A stretch of 64,000 nt of DNA, from the NCBI RefSeq assembly GCF_036711975.1, contig NC_091975.1, forward strand, positions 2,730,501-2,794,500, given 5' to 3'. Of the stretch, positions 1 through 12,200 are shown one piece after another. Position 1 is the first letter of the stretch. Each line of letters opens with the position of its first letter. The DNA is from Onthophagus taurus. Its lineage: Eukaryota > Arthropoda > Insecta > Coleoptera > Scarabaeidae. The notes beneath the pieces were generated by a model. It ran no database searches. It saw only the letters and a list, made by a program, of their open reading frames with translations, and had not been told where the DNA came from. The position numbers and the translations under genes were made by a program.

Positions 1-182
1 TGCACAAAAAAAGGAAAATTCGATTAACACTAGATCTAAAACTAGAAATATTCGGGTTTAGCCGTACGTCTCTTAAGACGGCAAAATCCGCATGTTTCTA
101 GCCTAGGTTTAGTGTTGGTTCTAATGCTAGTGTTAGTTCTAGTTTTAGTTGTTAAATACGAATGTTTCTAATTCTAGATTTA
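1..182. repeat. TAG-hexamer foldback repeat, copy A
   Basis: This is a copy of a dispersed family whose arms carry TAG (or CTA on the other strand) every 6 bp. It contains the diagnostic pieces CATTCG/ATTCGGGTTTAGCC, a palindromic junction around CTCTTAAGACGGC near 50-72, and an outward arm running to about 180. The rightmost arm touches the in-frame stop codon of the transferrin reading frame. The copy is cut by the left edge, so its full extent is unknown. Confidence 0.75.
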
Positions 183-1433
183 GTTTTTTATAAAATTTAT
201 TTTCTTACTTTTTATAAAGTTTCCCCAAGCATTCGAGGTGTTGTCATTGAATAACTTGTAATTCACAACAACGTTATTCAATTCTTTGTTATTGTTGAGA
301 ATTTCTTTAAGATATCTTAAATCTTTTTCATCTAAATCTGATTCACTATCCTCGCTGCCGTCTTTATTAAAAACCTCTCTTGATAACCATTTCTTTAGAG
401 TATTTTCTAGGTTGCCAGGTTGGCTAAAAGTAATTTAATCAATATAAATTAAATACATGAGTAAATTTTTACCTTTGATGGTTGCTCATAATTAATATTG
501 GATATGGTTGTTTACTCCAACTACAAGGCGTATTTGAAACAGTTCCATTTTTGCAATAATACCACAAAGCTTTGTTAGTTGTATTAATTTTATTATTGAT
601 TGTATTTGATGTAGTTAAAGCAATCGAATGTTTCGTGTTCAACATGCACTGTAACGATCGTTCTAAAGGATCTCCATTTAAGTTTGGACATAATTTAATT
701 AATCCCGGATGTTTATCATCTAAAAATTGAATTCTTAATATTTGTTTTAACCCTTTTTTTGTAACTTACGTAAATGTTCATCCAATTTTTTATCAGGTGT
801 CCACACCCCATCTCTACAACTATCTCCAAAAATCTTGTTTAAGGCGAAAATTTCCCATTCAACCGAAGTTTCAAATTCAGTATCGCAATGATTTGAATAC
901 TTTTTAAAAACGTGTTGTTCAAATTCTTTTAAAATTAGCGGAGGAATCAGGGTGTTTTCAAAGCCGGGATGGCAATAGCTTAATCCTTCCAGTGATTCGA
1001 ATTTTTCTTCCGATACTACAACCGTTTCATAATCGAACTCCACGTTTCTTGCCGTTTCCGGTATGATTTGGGCGAACGGAACAACGTTCGATATTAATCC
1101 ATTCCCCAGGAATGCTGTTTCGGCGTTTATCGAACCAAAATCGATTTCGCCTGAATCGATTTTTATTAAACAACTCGCTTCATTGTCTACATATTCGCAT
1201 TTAATGCGGTTGTTTCGTTCCAATTGACCACAAATGTTTTCGTGTTTCTTCAAAGCGCATATTTTATCTGAACGTTAAGTAAGGTACAAAAATTAATGAT
1301 TAATAAGGGCGTGGTCCATAAAAAGATTTTTTTTAATAACTTTTTTGATTAATCAGTTTTAGGATTACTTACAACTGTATGTTAAGTTAACATAAAAGAA
1401 TATGATGAAGAGAGTTTTTTGTAGCAACTTCAT
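180..1433 (-). CDS. Secreted transferrin-family protein, first lobe (probably partial)
   Basis: Exons, in order of translation: 1373-1433, 770-1267, 473-719, and 423 down to either the stop at 180-182 or a donor (GTAAGA) after 209. Read to the stop it is 349 aa. Residues 1-20 form a hydrophobic signal peptide. The rest matches an insect transferrin N-lobe in order: ICALKKHENIC, a DFGSI block, FDYETVVV, the SYCHPGF block, a CxxGVWTPD block, LCPNLNG and a YYCKNG...CSW block. Transferrins are secreted iron carriers, usually with two lobes and 600-800 aa. Several residues are unusual: the Asp ligand position reads Asn (INAE), the Thr and Arg of the anion-binding CHTGxGR motif are lost (CHPGFEN), and the second Tyr ligand is not evident. 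One Tyr remains, so iron binding is doubtful. The good donor at 208-207 suggests the gene continues off the left edge into a second lobe. Introns are 49-50 bp, except the first at 105 bp. Confidence 0.8.
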
Positions 1434-1930
1434 TGTTTTAACATGAACAGAAGTAACAGAACACACCCAGGTACTAAATCTAAAGTAATATCTACCACTC
1501 TATGTGACAACATTTATGTTATCTTATCATTTATTTGATTTACACAATAATTTAAAAGATATTAAAACATAGGTAAAAAGCACATTGAATTTGGCTCTTC
1601 TATTATGATAGATGAAAAGATATAAGTAGGATTAAATAGGAATAAATATGTTTTAGGAAGGTACTAGAGAGATATTTAGGTTTTTTGCAAGCTAATTTGA
1701 AAAGTTTATAAAGTTTAATGCGCCACTATTCCAACTGCTAAAACATTGTAGAAAGTTGGAATATGAAGCGGAGAATGTTTTGAAGAAATGAGAATGAAAA
1801 AGATAATAAAACTATTTTTTAAATAATAATTTAAATAATTTTTTAAAAGTTACCTACTTTACCAACAACTAAACGTCAAAATAAAAATTGAGGTTATATT
1901 CTAACCTAAATTTAGTTATCAAAATAAATA
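1434..1930. promoter_or_regulatory. Shared head-to-head promoter region (transferrin-like / RBM48)
   Basis: This AT-rich spacer of about 500 bp lies between two divergent start codons, so it must hold both promoters and 5' UTRs. I see no convincing TATA box or other named motif. A run near 1855-1905 is a plausible RBM48 leader. The assignment rests on gene arrangement only. Confidence 0.4.
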
Positions 1931-2626
1931 ATGGAAACGAAACTTTTAAAAGACGAATATCACCATAAACAACGTGCATTATGTAAAACCCGACCAGTTT
2001 ATCGTCAAGGAAGAAAATTAACCGCTGTAAAAACATACACGGTAAATAATGAGTCTCAACACTTATTTATTTACGGAGTACCCCAAATTAATTTACGCAA
2101 CGAATTAAAGGCGTTGTGTCGTAAATACGGGGAAATACTATCTATACATATTACAAACGAATATAAAACTGAAGCTTTCACCGAGTGTTATCATGTAAGA
2201 TATGAAAGAATACAATCAGCAAGAATTGCAAAGAGATTTTTAGATAATAGATCATTTTACGGTGGGATACTTCACGTTTGTTACGGTCCTGAACATGAAA
2301 ACGTAGTGGAAACTCGAACGAAATTAATGCAAAGGTTTAAAGATGTTTTATGTCGAGTTGGGTTTGGGTATCAGAATAATAATGAAAGGAAAACAGTGTT
2401 TCAGAAAGAAAATTTTAAAAGGAAGTTTGATGATACACATAAAATTCAAAAGGATTCAAATAATTTTAAGACTTTCCCTAAAAAGTTTAAAAATGACGCG
2501 AAAAAGACATGTTTTATACCAACATCCGTAGTTAGAGCAAATATAGATAATAAATTGATTACTGAAAGAGTCATTTATAAAAATACAAATTCAAAAACTT
2601 TGTGTAGATTTAATAGTGGTAAATAA
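1931..2626 (+). CDS. RBM48: RNA-binding protein 48 (RBM48)
   Basis: Single exon of 231 aa. The N-terminus (HHKQRALCKTRPVYRQG) is characteristic of RBM48. An RRM follows at about residues 40-125, with an RNP2-like LFIYGV, an RNP1-like ECYHVRYE, and the closing GGILHVCYGPEHE plus ETRTKL helix typical of this family. The C-terminal 90 residues are basic and low in complexity. Known family role: RBM48 works with ARMC7 in the U12-type (minor) spliceosome. The ATG at 1931 was chosen because it starts the conserved N-terminus. The TAA is followed by AATAAA at 2641, a likely poly(A) signal. The gene converges on uif. Confidence 0.9.
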   Translation: METKLLKDEYHHKQRALCKTRPVYRQGRKLTAVKTYTVNNESQHLFIYGVPQINLRNELKALCRKYGEILSIHITNEYKTEAFTECYHVRYERIQSARIAKRFLDNRSFYGGILHVCYGPEHENVVETRTKLMQRFKDVLCRVGFGYQNNNERKTVFQKENFKRKFDDTHKIQKDSNNFKTFPKKFKNDAKKTCFIPTSVVRANIDNKLITERVIYKNTNSKTLCRFNSGK

Positions 2627-3236
2627 ATTTTGTCATATAAAATAAATGTGGTATTTTATGAAGTAAACATTGTGAAATTATTACTATTTTTTATTCACTC
2701 AATTTTTGTTGAACACTTCAATCACACACGCACCTAAATACAAATATTTATTTAAATTACACAAGTTTTAATTACATCTATGACTAAAATATAAAGAAGT
2801 AAAATAATTTTACGCGAACATGACTAAAAGTTTAATAGAAAATGATACAGTATTAACAAAATAACGTTAATATAATAAGTACATTTGTATATTTATAAAA
2901 AAATCGGATTTGCTTAAATTTATTTAAAGGTGAATATAAATAATTTGTGAAATTTTTTATTTATAATATAAAAAAATATAAACAAAACGGTGTAGTTATA
3001 AAACATCATTGGTTATGTTTTTCATTCTTAATTTAAAAGAAAAAACGTCTCCACCACTCAAAAAATCTAATCTTCATAAATATCAACAATATACATAAAA
3101 AGAGTCAATGTTTCTTAAGTCACTGTTATTTAAAAAAAATAGTTTGTTCACTAAACACTATTTTTTATATATTTTTTTTAAATGATGGTTATGCTGATTG
3201 AGCGTATTTTAGTTTTGACCAGAATTGAACCAAGTC
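2627..3236. other. Convergent 3' UTR / intergenic spacer
   Basis: This very AT-rich spacer lies between the stop codons of RBM48 (+) and uif (-). AATAAA at 2641 serves the plus strand. TTTATT (AATAAA on the minus strand) near 2687 and 2747 could serve uif. I see no coding sequence. Confidence 0.6.
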
Positions 3237-6200
3237 TTATTGACCAGCTTCGCTGTCGCTATCACTTTTATCTAAACAAAAAAGAAATTAAATTTAATTA
3301 AATTAATTGATTAATATTTACCTTTTTTTCCTGGATACGCATGCCTTTTCAATCGATCATATAAATCATCTTTAGTACCATAAATACTCGCATTCGATCT
3401 GGCTAAACTATTCATTTTCCCATTCATCCCATTATGTAAACTTTCTTTCATATACGTTTCGTTGTAAAAATTGGGCATTTCCCAACCGTCCTCTTCGTCA
3501 TCGTAATAATGGGCATAAGTCGAATGATGGCTAGGCGCTATACTTTCGGCGTATGGAGGTGCTCCATAATAGAAATTAACTTGCGATCCGTTTTGGTCAG
3601 TTGCGGGTGTTAATAATTTCTTTGGTTCTCTCCTACGATTCGCTCGCGCGCAAATCATCCATATTAAAAGCACGATGAAAATGATTAATATAACTGAAGC
3701 TGCGATACCACCCGCGATGTAGGCAAATTCGGATTTTTCGGCGCAATGTTTTCCGGTGAAACTTCCGATGCATCTACAAGTGGGGAGTCCTCGAACGTCT
3801 TTAACACAATGACCATCGTTTTCGCAGTAACCATCACAAACGTCGATACAAACTTTTCCGGTTCCGTTAAATCCCGGTTTACATTCACATTTGAAGTCGC
3901 TGGTTTCCGGTATCAATAAACAATAAGCGTTGGGGTCACAATGCATGTTAGAACCCATCATTTCACAAGGATTCGTGCATTCCGCCGCGTTTATAGCGCC
4001 CGGCCCTTTCGTGCTTGTGTTTGGTGGGCACGGTAAGCAAGTTGTTTGTTGAGATTCGGGTTGGTACCATCCTTTTTTACATTCTTCGCAACTGTTTAAG
4101 GTCCCGTTTAGGTATGTTCCGGGTGTACAAACTGGCAATGAGCATTCTTCGATGCTAACCCCGCCGACTTTTGGGGTTGTTCTTCCTAAGGGGCATGGTA
4201 AGCAGGATGCTTGTATTCCTTGCATGCGATAAGTTCCTCTTGGGCAAGGTTCGCATTTTCCATCAACCGCCAACTGCATTCCACTTCCACATTCATCTCT
4301 GCATTCTTTAACGGAAGTTGCTTCGTTAGTTCTCGTCGTTTTTCCTAATCCGCAGATTTTGCAGGAGAATTGTCCCTCATCGGGTTGATAGAATCCGTAA
4401 CCGCAACTCCTGCATAAACCAGCGTCGTGGTCGTAATATTTCCCAGCTGGGCATCGTTCTTTGCAATCCGCGGCGCTTCTTGCGCCAGGACCGATTGTTA
4501 CTCCTTGTCTTCCAGCGATAACAGGGCACGACATGCATTGAGTTTGACCGGTTTCGCTTTGATAGGAACCCATTGGGCATAAAATACATTTCTTTGTTTC
4601 TTTTTCGTAGTAACTTCCTTGTGCGCATGGTACTAAAACAATAAATAAGATTGATTAAGATTTTTTTTGATTTGGAATCTTGGTTAATCTTACCACAATC
4701 AGGGGCCATAACAACTTGTCCAACAGGACACGCGTAATCTGAATCGAGGATGAGAGAAGACGGATCTGGAACTGTGTTCGGTAAAATATCGTGGACGTCA
4801 AATTGAGCTTCCTCCAAAATCAATTTTTCAAGGAGATCCTTTACGATTGAGCGTTCATTTGTGTTGGAGTTTATTACGGGATCGCTGTTATAAGAAATTA
4901 ATTAGTAAGATTTTTCGTCTTTAGATGTTCTTTTTTTAAAAAATGAAGTGCAAAGATTAAACGAAGGAAAACGAAAATAACTCTAAATAGTTAAGGGTTA
5001 GAACATAAAAAGACTAATAGTGCTTACTTGACTGCTGGGAAAGATATTTCAATATCGTAGGTGTCACCAGATTGTTGTCGTCCTTGCCTGGTTTTGCTAC
5101 AAGAATTACAACAAAAAAAACATGCTAGGTGCTAAAGAACTACACAAAAATTCTATAGAAATCTACAAACTACAGGTTTCATGCTTAAAACGAATTTGTG
5201 TAAACACTTAAATGAGTGTTGAAAAAATTAATCATAACAGATAAAGATTAATCGATAAAAAAATTAACTTACGATTTAATTGGAACCTCAGCATCTAAAA
5301 CATAAATTTCTCTTTCATCTTCTTCTTTCGCTTCTCTCGTAATCCGATTCACTTTGTGTTCACATTTAACTCCAATATCAAGTTTTTCGCACTCCCTTGT
5401 TCCTTCGACGGAAAATGAGCAGAAGTTCCAATCCCTATTCAAGGCATTAACCGCGTTCTTTACTCTTTGTCGAAGAACTCCTTGACCGGCTTCGTTACAA
5501 AGCACAGATGTCGGGAAAAGCATTGAGATTCTAAATACCCTTTGAGCTGGTCTTGCTGGTGAGCAAGCCGGATAAATCATGGGTAAACTAGGATTTTGTG
5601 TTGGTCGCCAAAATCCTTCAGCTCCGCAAGTATAGAATTTAGGAACTTCTTGTGAAAAACTTAATCCGGGGTTGCAAGAAATTTCGCAAACTTTGAATTG
5701 ACCCCCCGCGCCCCAATCTTTACAAGTTTGGACCCCACCTATAGGTTCTGGTAATTCCGGACAAAATTCGGATAAAACCGAGATTTTAAACGTGCAAGTC
5801 GCCGTGTTTCCCACTGCGTCATACGCAACATAAGCGATTTGATAAACCCCCCATAACAGGGTTTGCCCCGGACGATGTCCATTACTTTCTTGTATTTTTT
5901 CGATTTTAACGTTATCACTAAAATGAGGCTCATCCCAGCTAACAATCGCAGATCCATTTCTGGCAATAACCCAAAGATCCCCTGGGCAATATTCAACGCG
6001 AGGTGGTATTTTATCAACTTGCAGTTCTTGACAGCGAGGTCCGACGTATCCAGATGGACATTTTCTTTGCCCACAAACCGATGGCACAATCCTTTCAACG
6101 CCTCCGGCGGTGTCTTCATATCCAGCCCAAGTTAATACCAAACCTCGGTAAAGAACCGGTTCCGTTTTACAATCGCGCACTTGCTTTTGAATTTCTGATG

Positions 6201-9200
6201 TAACATCCAAAGCGCGACCCCAAATTTGCACCTTTGTTAAATGCCCTTGAAAACCAGATTCCGTGTATGCTTTTGGATTTCCCGATCTTGGTTTACCCAA
6301 AGTTACCCAACCACTGAAAAGTATTAAAAAGTTAATGTAAAAAATCTCAAATATCTAAAATGGATTAATTACTATTCTGATAACTTTCTTCCTCCACCAT
6401 AACCCTCCACTTTACTCGCGATTAATCCTTCGGTTATTAACTTTAATTCCCCGCCGTTTTCTCCATCCCAAACGATTGCGATGTGGTGCCATTGAGCGTC
6501 GTTTATGGTGGTGTAATCTCTATAACTGAGATAAACATCTTGGATATCGGGGAAAAGCGAAACTTGGATTCCGTTTGAATTTGCTTGTATCAAAACTTTT
6601 CGGTCATTAGCGACGTGTTTAGACCTAAATTTGTATGAGAATAATTATAAATAAAACTGAATTCGATCATTAATCTTACGAGACTGCATATAAAGTGAAA
6701 AAGATTCCACTCTCATCTTTCTCAATAAATTGGACCCACATCGCGATTGTAAGACTTGAAGGTGATCCGGTGTAGAAAGGAATAACTTGAGAAGCTGAGC
6801 TTCTCGATGAATCACTAAAGTACAAATCATAATCCACTGAAATTGCTATAAAAAAAATTAATTGCATTAATTAAGTGGAATTAATTAAAACTAGAAATCA
6901 TACTTTTCCTACAATCCTCTCCAGTTAAATTAAAAGGACACTGGCAATAAAATTTTCCGGTTAAATCAATACAAGTTGCGCTCGGTGGGCAAGAGTTTTC
7001 TTTGCAATCAACGATATCTTCATCGCAAAATCTTCCTGTATATCCCGAAGGACAAACACATTGGAATCCATTTCCGTGATTTAAACAAGTTGCCCCATTC
7101 TTGCAATCACCTGATTGACACGCATCGTATTCGTATTGACACCCAATTCCAGTGAAACTATTCGCGCAAGAACAGTTTAGACCCGATCCGAAATCATGGC
7201 ATTTCCCACTGTGCATACAAGGATTTCCAAGGCAGCGTTGAGGTGCAATTTCGCAACGTTTTCCGTCCGTTCCAGATGGACATCTATCAAATAAAATTAT
7301 ATTATAATATAGGTTTTAACGAATGATATAGATAATTATATCATGGTAAATTAAAAAATTTAAATATACACAAACTTACACACAAAAGAAATCTTGGAAT
7401 AAATTAATACATCTTGCATCATTTTGACACGGTGTACTTTGGCATGTTCCAATATCATATTGGCAATTAACTCCGCTCCAACCAGGAGGGCAAATACATT
7501 GATATCCTCCAACGTTATCTCGGCAAGTACCCCCATTTAAGCAAGGTTCTGAGACGCAATCATCGATATTTTCTTCGCAATAAACCCCAGAGTAACCTTC
7601 ACGGCACATACACAAAAATTTATTATCCAAATCAACACATCTTTCCGTTCCGGCGGAATTGCAAGGATCACTTAGACACTCATCAATTTCTGCTTCGCAT
7701 TGTAGTCCGACAAAACCCGGTCTGCACTTACAAGTAAATCCTTCCACTTGATTCATGCAACTTGCACCGTTCTGGCACGGTTTCGAAGCGCAAAAATCGA
7801 TTTGATGTTGACATCTCTTTCCGGTGAATCCAGGTTCGCAGGTGCAAGTGTAATCGTCGATTAAATCAATGCATTGGCCGCTGTGTTCGCAAGGGTTACT
7901 CATGCAGTCGTTGATGTTGGATTCGCAAGCTTCTCCAGTCCAACCGGGTTGACAGACGCATTGGTGATAGAAGAGTTTGTCGACGCAAACGCCGTTTTTG
8001 CATGGGATTTTGGCGCATAAATCGATTTTTTCTTGGCAGCGTTTTCCTTTAAATCCTGGCGGGCATGAACAACTAAAATCTGCTACGAGATCTGTACAAT
8101 TTGCGTTTAGTAAACAAGGGTTTTCGGCGCAATCGTTGGTATTGATTTCGCAAATTTGACCTTCCCAACCTGGGAGACATTGGCACATGAATCGTCCTTG
8201 TTGTAAAGCCATGCAAGTTGCGCCGTTACTGCAAGGATTTCCGTTGGCTGAACAAGGATCAATTGTGATATCACAATCGTCTCCGGTGTATCCAGATCTG
8301 CATAAGCATGTGTAATTGTTGTATCCGGGTTCATCTTTGCACATCGCTCGTTCGGGGCAAGTGTTATTTCCACAATCAGATCGTTCATCTTGGCAGTTTA
8401 TTCCGGAATAACCGGGTGGACATTGACATTTATATCCTTGGGGTTGATCAATACAAGTTCCTCCGTTATAACACGGTTGTGAGGAACATTCATCGATATC
8501 AATTTCGCAACGTCGCCCTGAAAATCCAGCTGGACAGAAACATTGAATTCCGTGCCCCATTGGTACGCAAAGACCTCCGTGTTGGCAAGCCCCTTCAGTA
8601 CATTGCACTGATTGGCACGCTTCTCTTCCGGTTGAAGCTGAATTTTCTGTTCGCATATTTGATGAGCATTCCATGCAGGTGGTTTGGCCGGTTTTTGGTT
8701 GGTAGAAATCTCGCGGGCAAGCAGAACAAGGAGCTAATCCGGTTGGGGAATAAAACCCGGGGTTACATCTCGGGCGACAATAATCTTTTCCTGGCGCTGC
8801 GGGTTGATAAGTAAAAGTATTTGCGGGGCAAGCTTGACATTCTTTAAATCCGCTGGTCGGTGGGTCACCAGTGTAACTATTTCTTGGACATTCCAAGCAA
8901 GGTACGAGACCAGTTGGGGAATAAGTTCCATAACCACAAACAGGAATACAGTCGTTGATGCTCTTCGAACCTTCTTCTTTAGTGTAAGTACCAGTTGGGC
9001 ACCGCATACAAGATCCTTGTCGATCTAAATTTTGATAAAATCCATGTGGGCAATAACTACATTCTTTTTGTTTTTCCCCAGCAAAGGTTCCTGCAGGACA
9101 ATGCACTAAAACGAAAAAAAAAAAACAAATTTAAACCACACAATATTAATTAATTAATTAATTACTTACAACAACGTGGAACATCATTTGTATCCATATT

Positions 9201-12200
9201 AAGAACTTCTCCAACACTGCAAGTGAATCCTCTGGTGATATTTGAAGAAAGAGCCTTAAGAGGTGGGCATTGATTAGAAATCGATTGAATGTTTAGAAGA
9301 ATATCAATTGCTGCGCTTGCATATGGCACGGAGAGATCAAAAATTAAATTAAGTGTTGATCCGCAAAGTTCATAAAGTTGAGGTTGTCTCACTGCGGGTA
9401 TCACAGCAAGGATATAATCGATTTTAACCACATTCTCTTCAACTAACGTCGGGACTCCTTTGATGATAGATACATTCATGTTTACATTAACCGCAGAACA
9501 ACGTTGCGTTAATATCTTATTCATATCTTGATAATATTGCCCAAGTAAATCCATGTACTGTTTCATACAACTTTGTGGCACAGCCCCATTTGCCCGATAT
9601 TTAATTGTTGGCACAACGTGATAAGCAGCTTGTTGAGTATCCTCAGAGACACAATCTGGTACAACGGAAGTTGGTTTCCAAGTTGTTTTTGGATCACAAG
9701 AGAATGTTTTAACTGGTTCTCCATCGGTGAATCGATACCCGGGGTTACAACTGGCGACGCATTGAAGACCACGATCCGTTGCGCTACAAGTTTTCGCCCC
9801 ATTTACCGGTGCTTCTAATTCCCAGTCAACACATCTCGTTGCTTGGACTGAAACTTGGAAGTGACAATGCGCTTTATTTCCGTATTTATCTGCTGCAGTT
9901 ACTGTTACATTTTCGTATCCCCCGATTTGAATTGACGCTCTATCCGGAGTAAAAGTAACGAAGACTTCTCCTGAAGCATCGGTTGCGTTAATTCTTCGAC
10001 GAGTTTCGTTGAAGTTTACTACGTAACTATCTTGGCGATCAACTAATTCGATGACGTAACTTTGCGGGCAACTTAATTTTGGGGGGGTGTTATCTGGTAC
10101 GGTGATGTTAATTTCGCAAATTGCAACGTTTCCATCGTAATCAAACGCGACATATTTAACAACGGTGTCTTCAAAGATATAAGCAGGTGTTTTGAAGTGT
10201 TGTGGTTTTACTTCTAATCGGGCGATGCTCCCAGAGTTATCTACGGCTGTTGGTTCGGTGAAATTAACGGGGAGAAGCCCCCCGTTTGCGTCTTTTTCAA
10301 CAACAATTGGTTGTTGGGGACAATTTTGGAATACTGGTGTTTCGTTATCGACGCATGGAGAATATCCGTAATCGTACCCCAAAAGTGGTTCTTCTTCTGG
10401 TTCGTCACACCCCATTAATTCGAATTTTAAGCAAGGGTTATCCATATAACTTACAATTCCTAAGATAACAAATCTTGCTTGGACGTATTTTGGCAAGGAG
10501 ATCATCGCTAATTCGCCGTAATTTCCGGGATCTCGCATCGTCAAATTAAAATTTGGGAAATAAACGACGTAGTTTTCATGTTCGGCTTGTTTATAGAAGA
10601 AGCGAATTTCAGTTGGTCTTCCAACGATATCATTAGTTACTACTCCTTTCACCAAGATAGCTTTTACTCTATAAACTTTTCCTAAATCCACACTTACGTA
10701 AGTAAAAGCTTCTTGTTTGCCACACCAACCGGTTACGGAGTTTAATCTAACATTTTTAGCTTCGTAGTTCGGTCGTTGTGTGGTCGCATTAATGGCAGAA
10801 TCGGGAATTAAGCCGGATGCTAATCCTAATGGTCTAACGACTTTACATTCGGGTTCTCGAACGCAGGTTATTGGTCTTGGGTTGATTAAGATATAACCGG
10901 GCCGATTGCAATTAAAACTAACTTCAGAACCTTGTTCGTAACTTCTAGCTAATTGATATCCATCGCTAGGTCTTCCCGGGTCTTCACAAACGGGACCTTC
11001 ACATCGTAAATCGCCGAAATCCCAAACTCCATTTGCTTGGCATCTAACGACGTTATCGTGTTTACTACTTTGCCCAGCCATTTTAAAGGTGTTTTGACAA
11101 CCGAAAAAGAAAGAGGATTGATATTTTGTGTCGACGAAGTCTCCGTAAACCGCCCCGGGTGTTGGTGGAGGTTTCCCACAGTTTGATTTTGGACAGGCCG
11201 GTTTTGAACCACTTAGCCAATAATCGGGTAGACCAGGTTTTGGGTCATAAACGCATTGTCTAAAACTAGATGTTGAAGTTTTTCTTAGATCTCTTCCATT
11301 GAGGCCACAATTTAAAGTTACATTTTCACGGAACGGAACTAAAACGCTTGTATCATCAGCCCGAAGTACTTTAAGTCCTTCTCCTTTATCATCAGGAAGT
11401 GAAACACAATTAGCGTATTGGCATGTTGGAACTGTTCCATTCCAAGCCCCGGTGCTTGTACAAATTAAAGCTGAAGATCCAGCCATAACATATCCAAAAT
11501 TACATTGGAACCGTACAATATTTCCAAAATGGAATTTTTCTTTCGTTGATATGATGATGCCGTTTTCGGGGGGATTAAGTGTTGGGCACATAACTGGGAC
11601 GCAAGTTTTATTAATTTGGTAAGTATCTCCGTCGCGGACTCCGTTTTCGCTTTTTTCGATGTTAAACCCAGCAGTTCCATTCTTTGTGTATAACTCGTAT
11701 CCAACGGTACATCCACAAGAATAATCCCCGGGGCTATTTATACACTTTTGTTCACAACCCCCATCATCAATTGCGCACTCGTTAATATCAGCACATTCCA
11801 ATCTTGTACATCCCATTACTTCCAGTTTAAGACAAGGAGATCCCACGAAATCTTGTAGCTTAAATTTCACGTATTGCGCTTCAATGGGAACTGGTAAATT
11901 CAAAATGGAAAGGGTTGGTTCTAAAATTCTAAACTCAACTGCTGTTCCGTCAGGATTTCGGTAATCTTTGAAGACATCCGTTAAATCATCGGTGTATTGG
12001 ATTCTAACTGCCGATGTAAAAGCTACCGTTCCATCCGGTCTTGATATACTCATCGTTCTGAAACCTCTGATGATTGTTGGTGCTTTCAAGTCGATTAATA
12101 CCCAATTTGAACCAGGATCTAGCGAGTTCCCACACCAACCACCCCCACTATTTAATCGTACCATCCCTTTATGATAACCCTCTTCCACACTCGAAACCGT

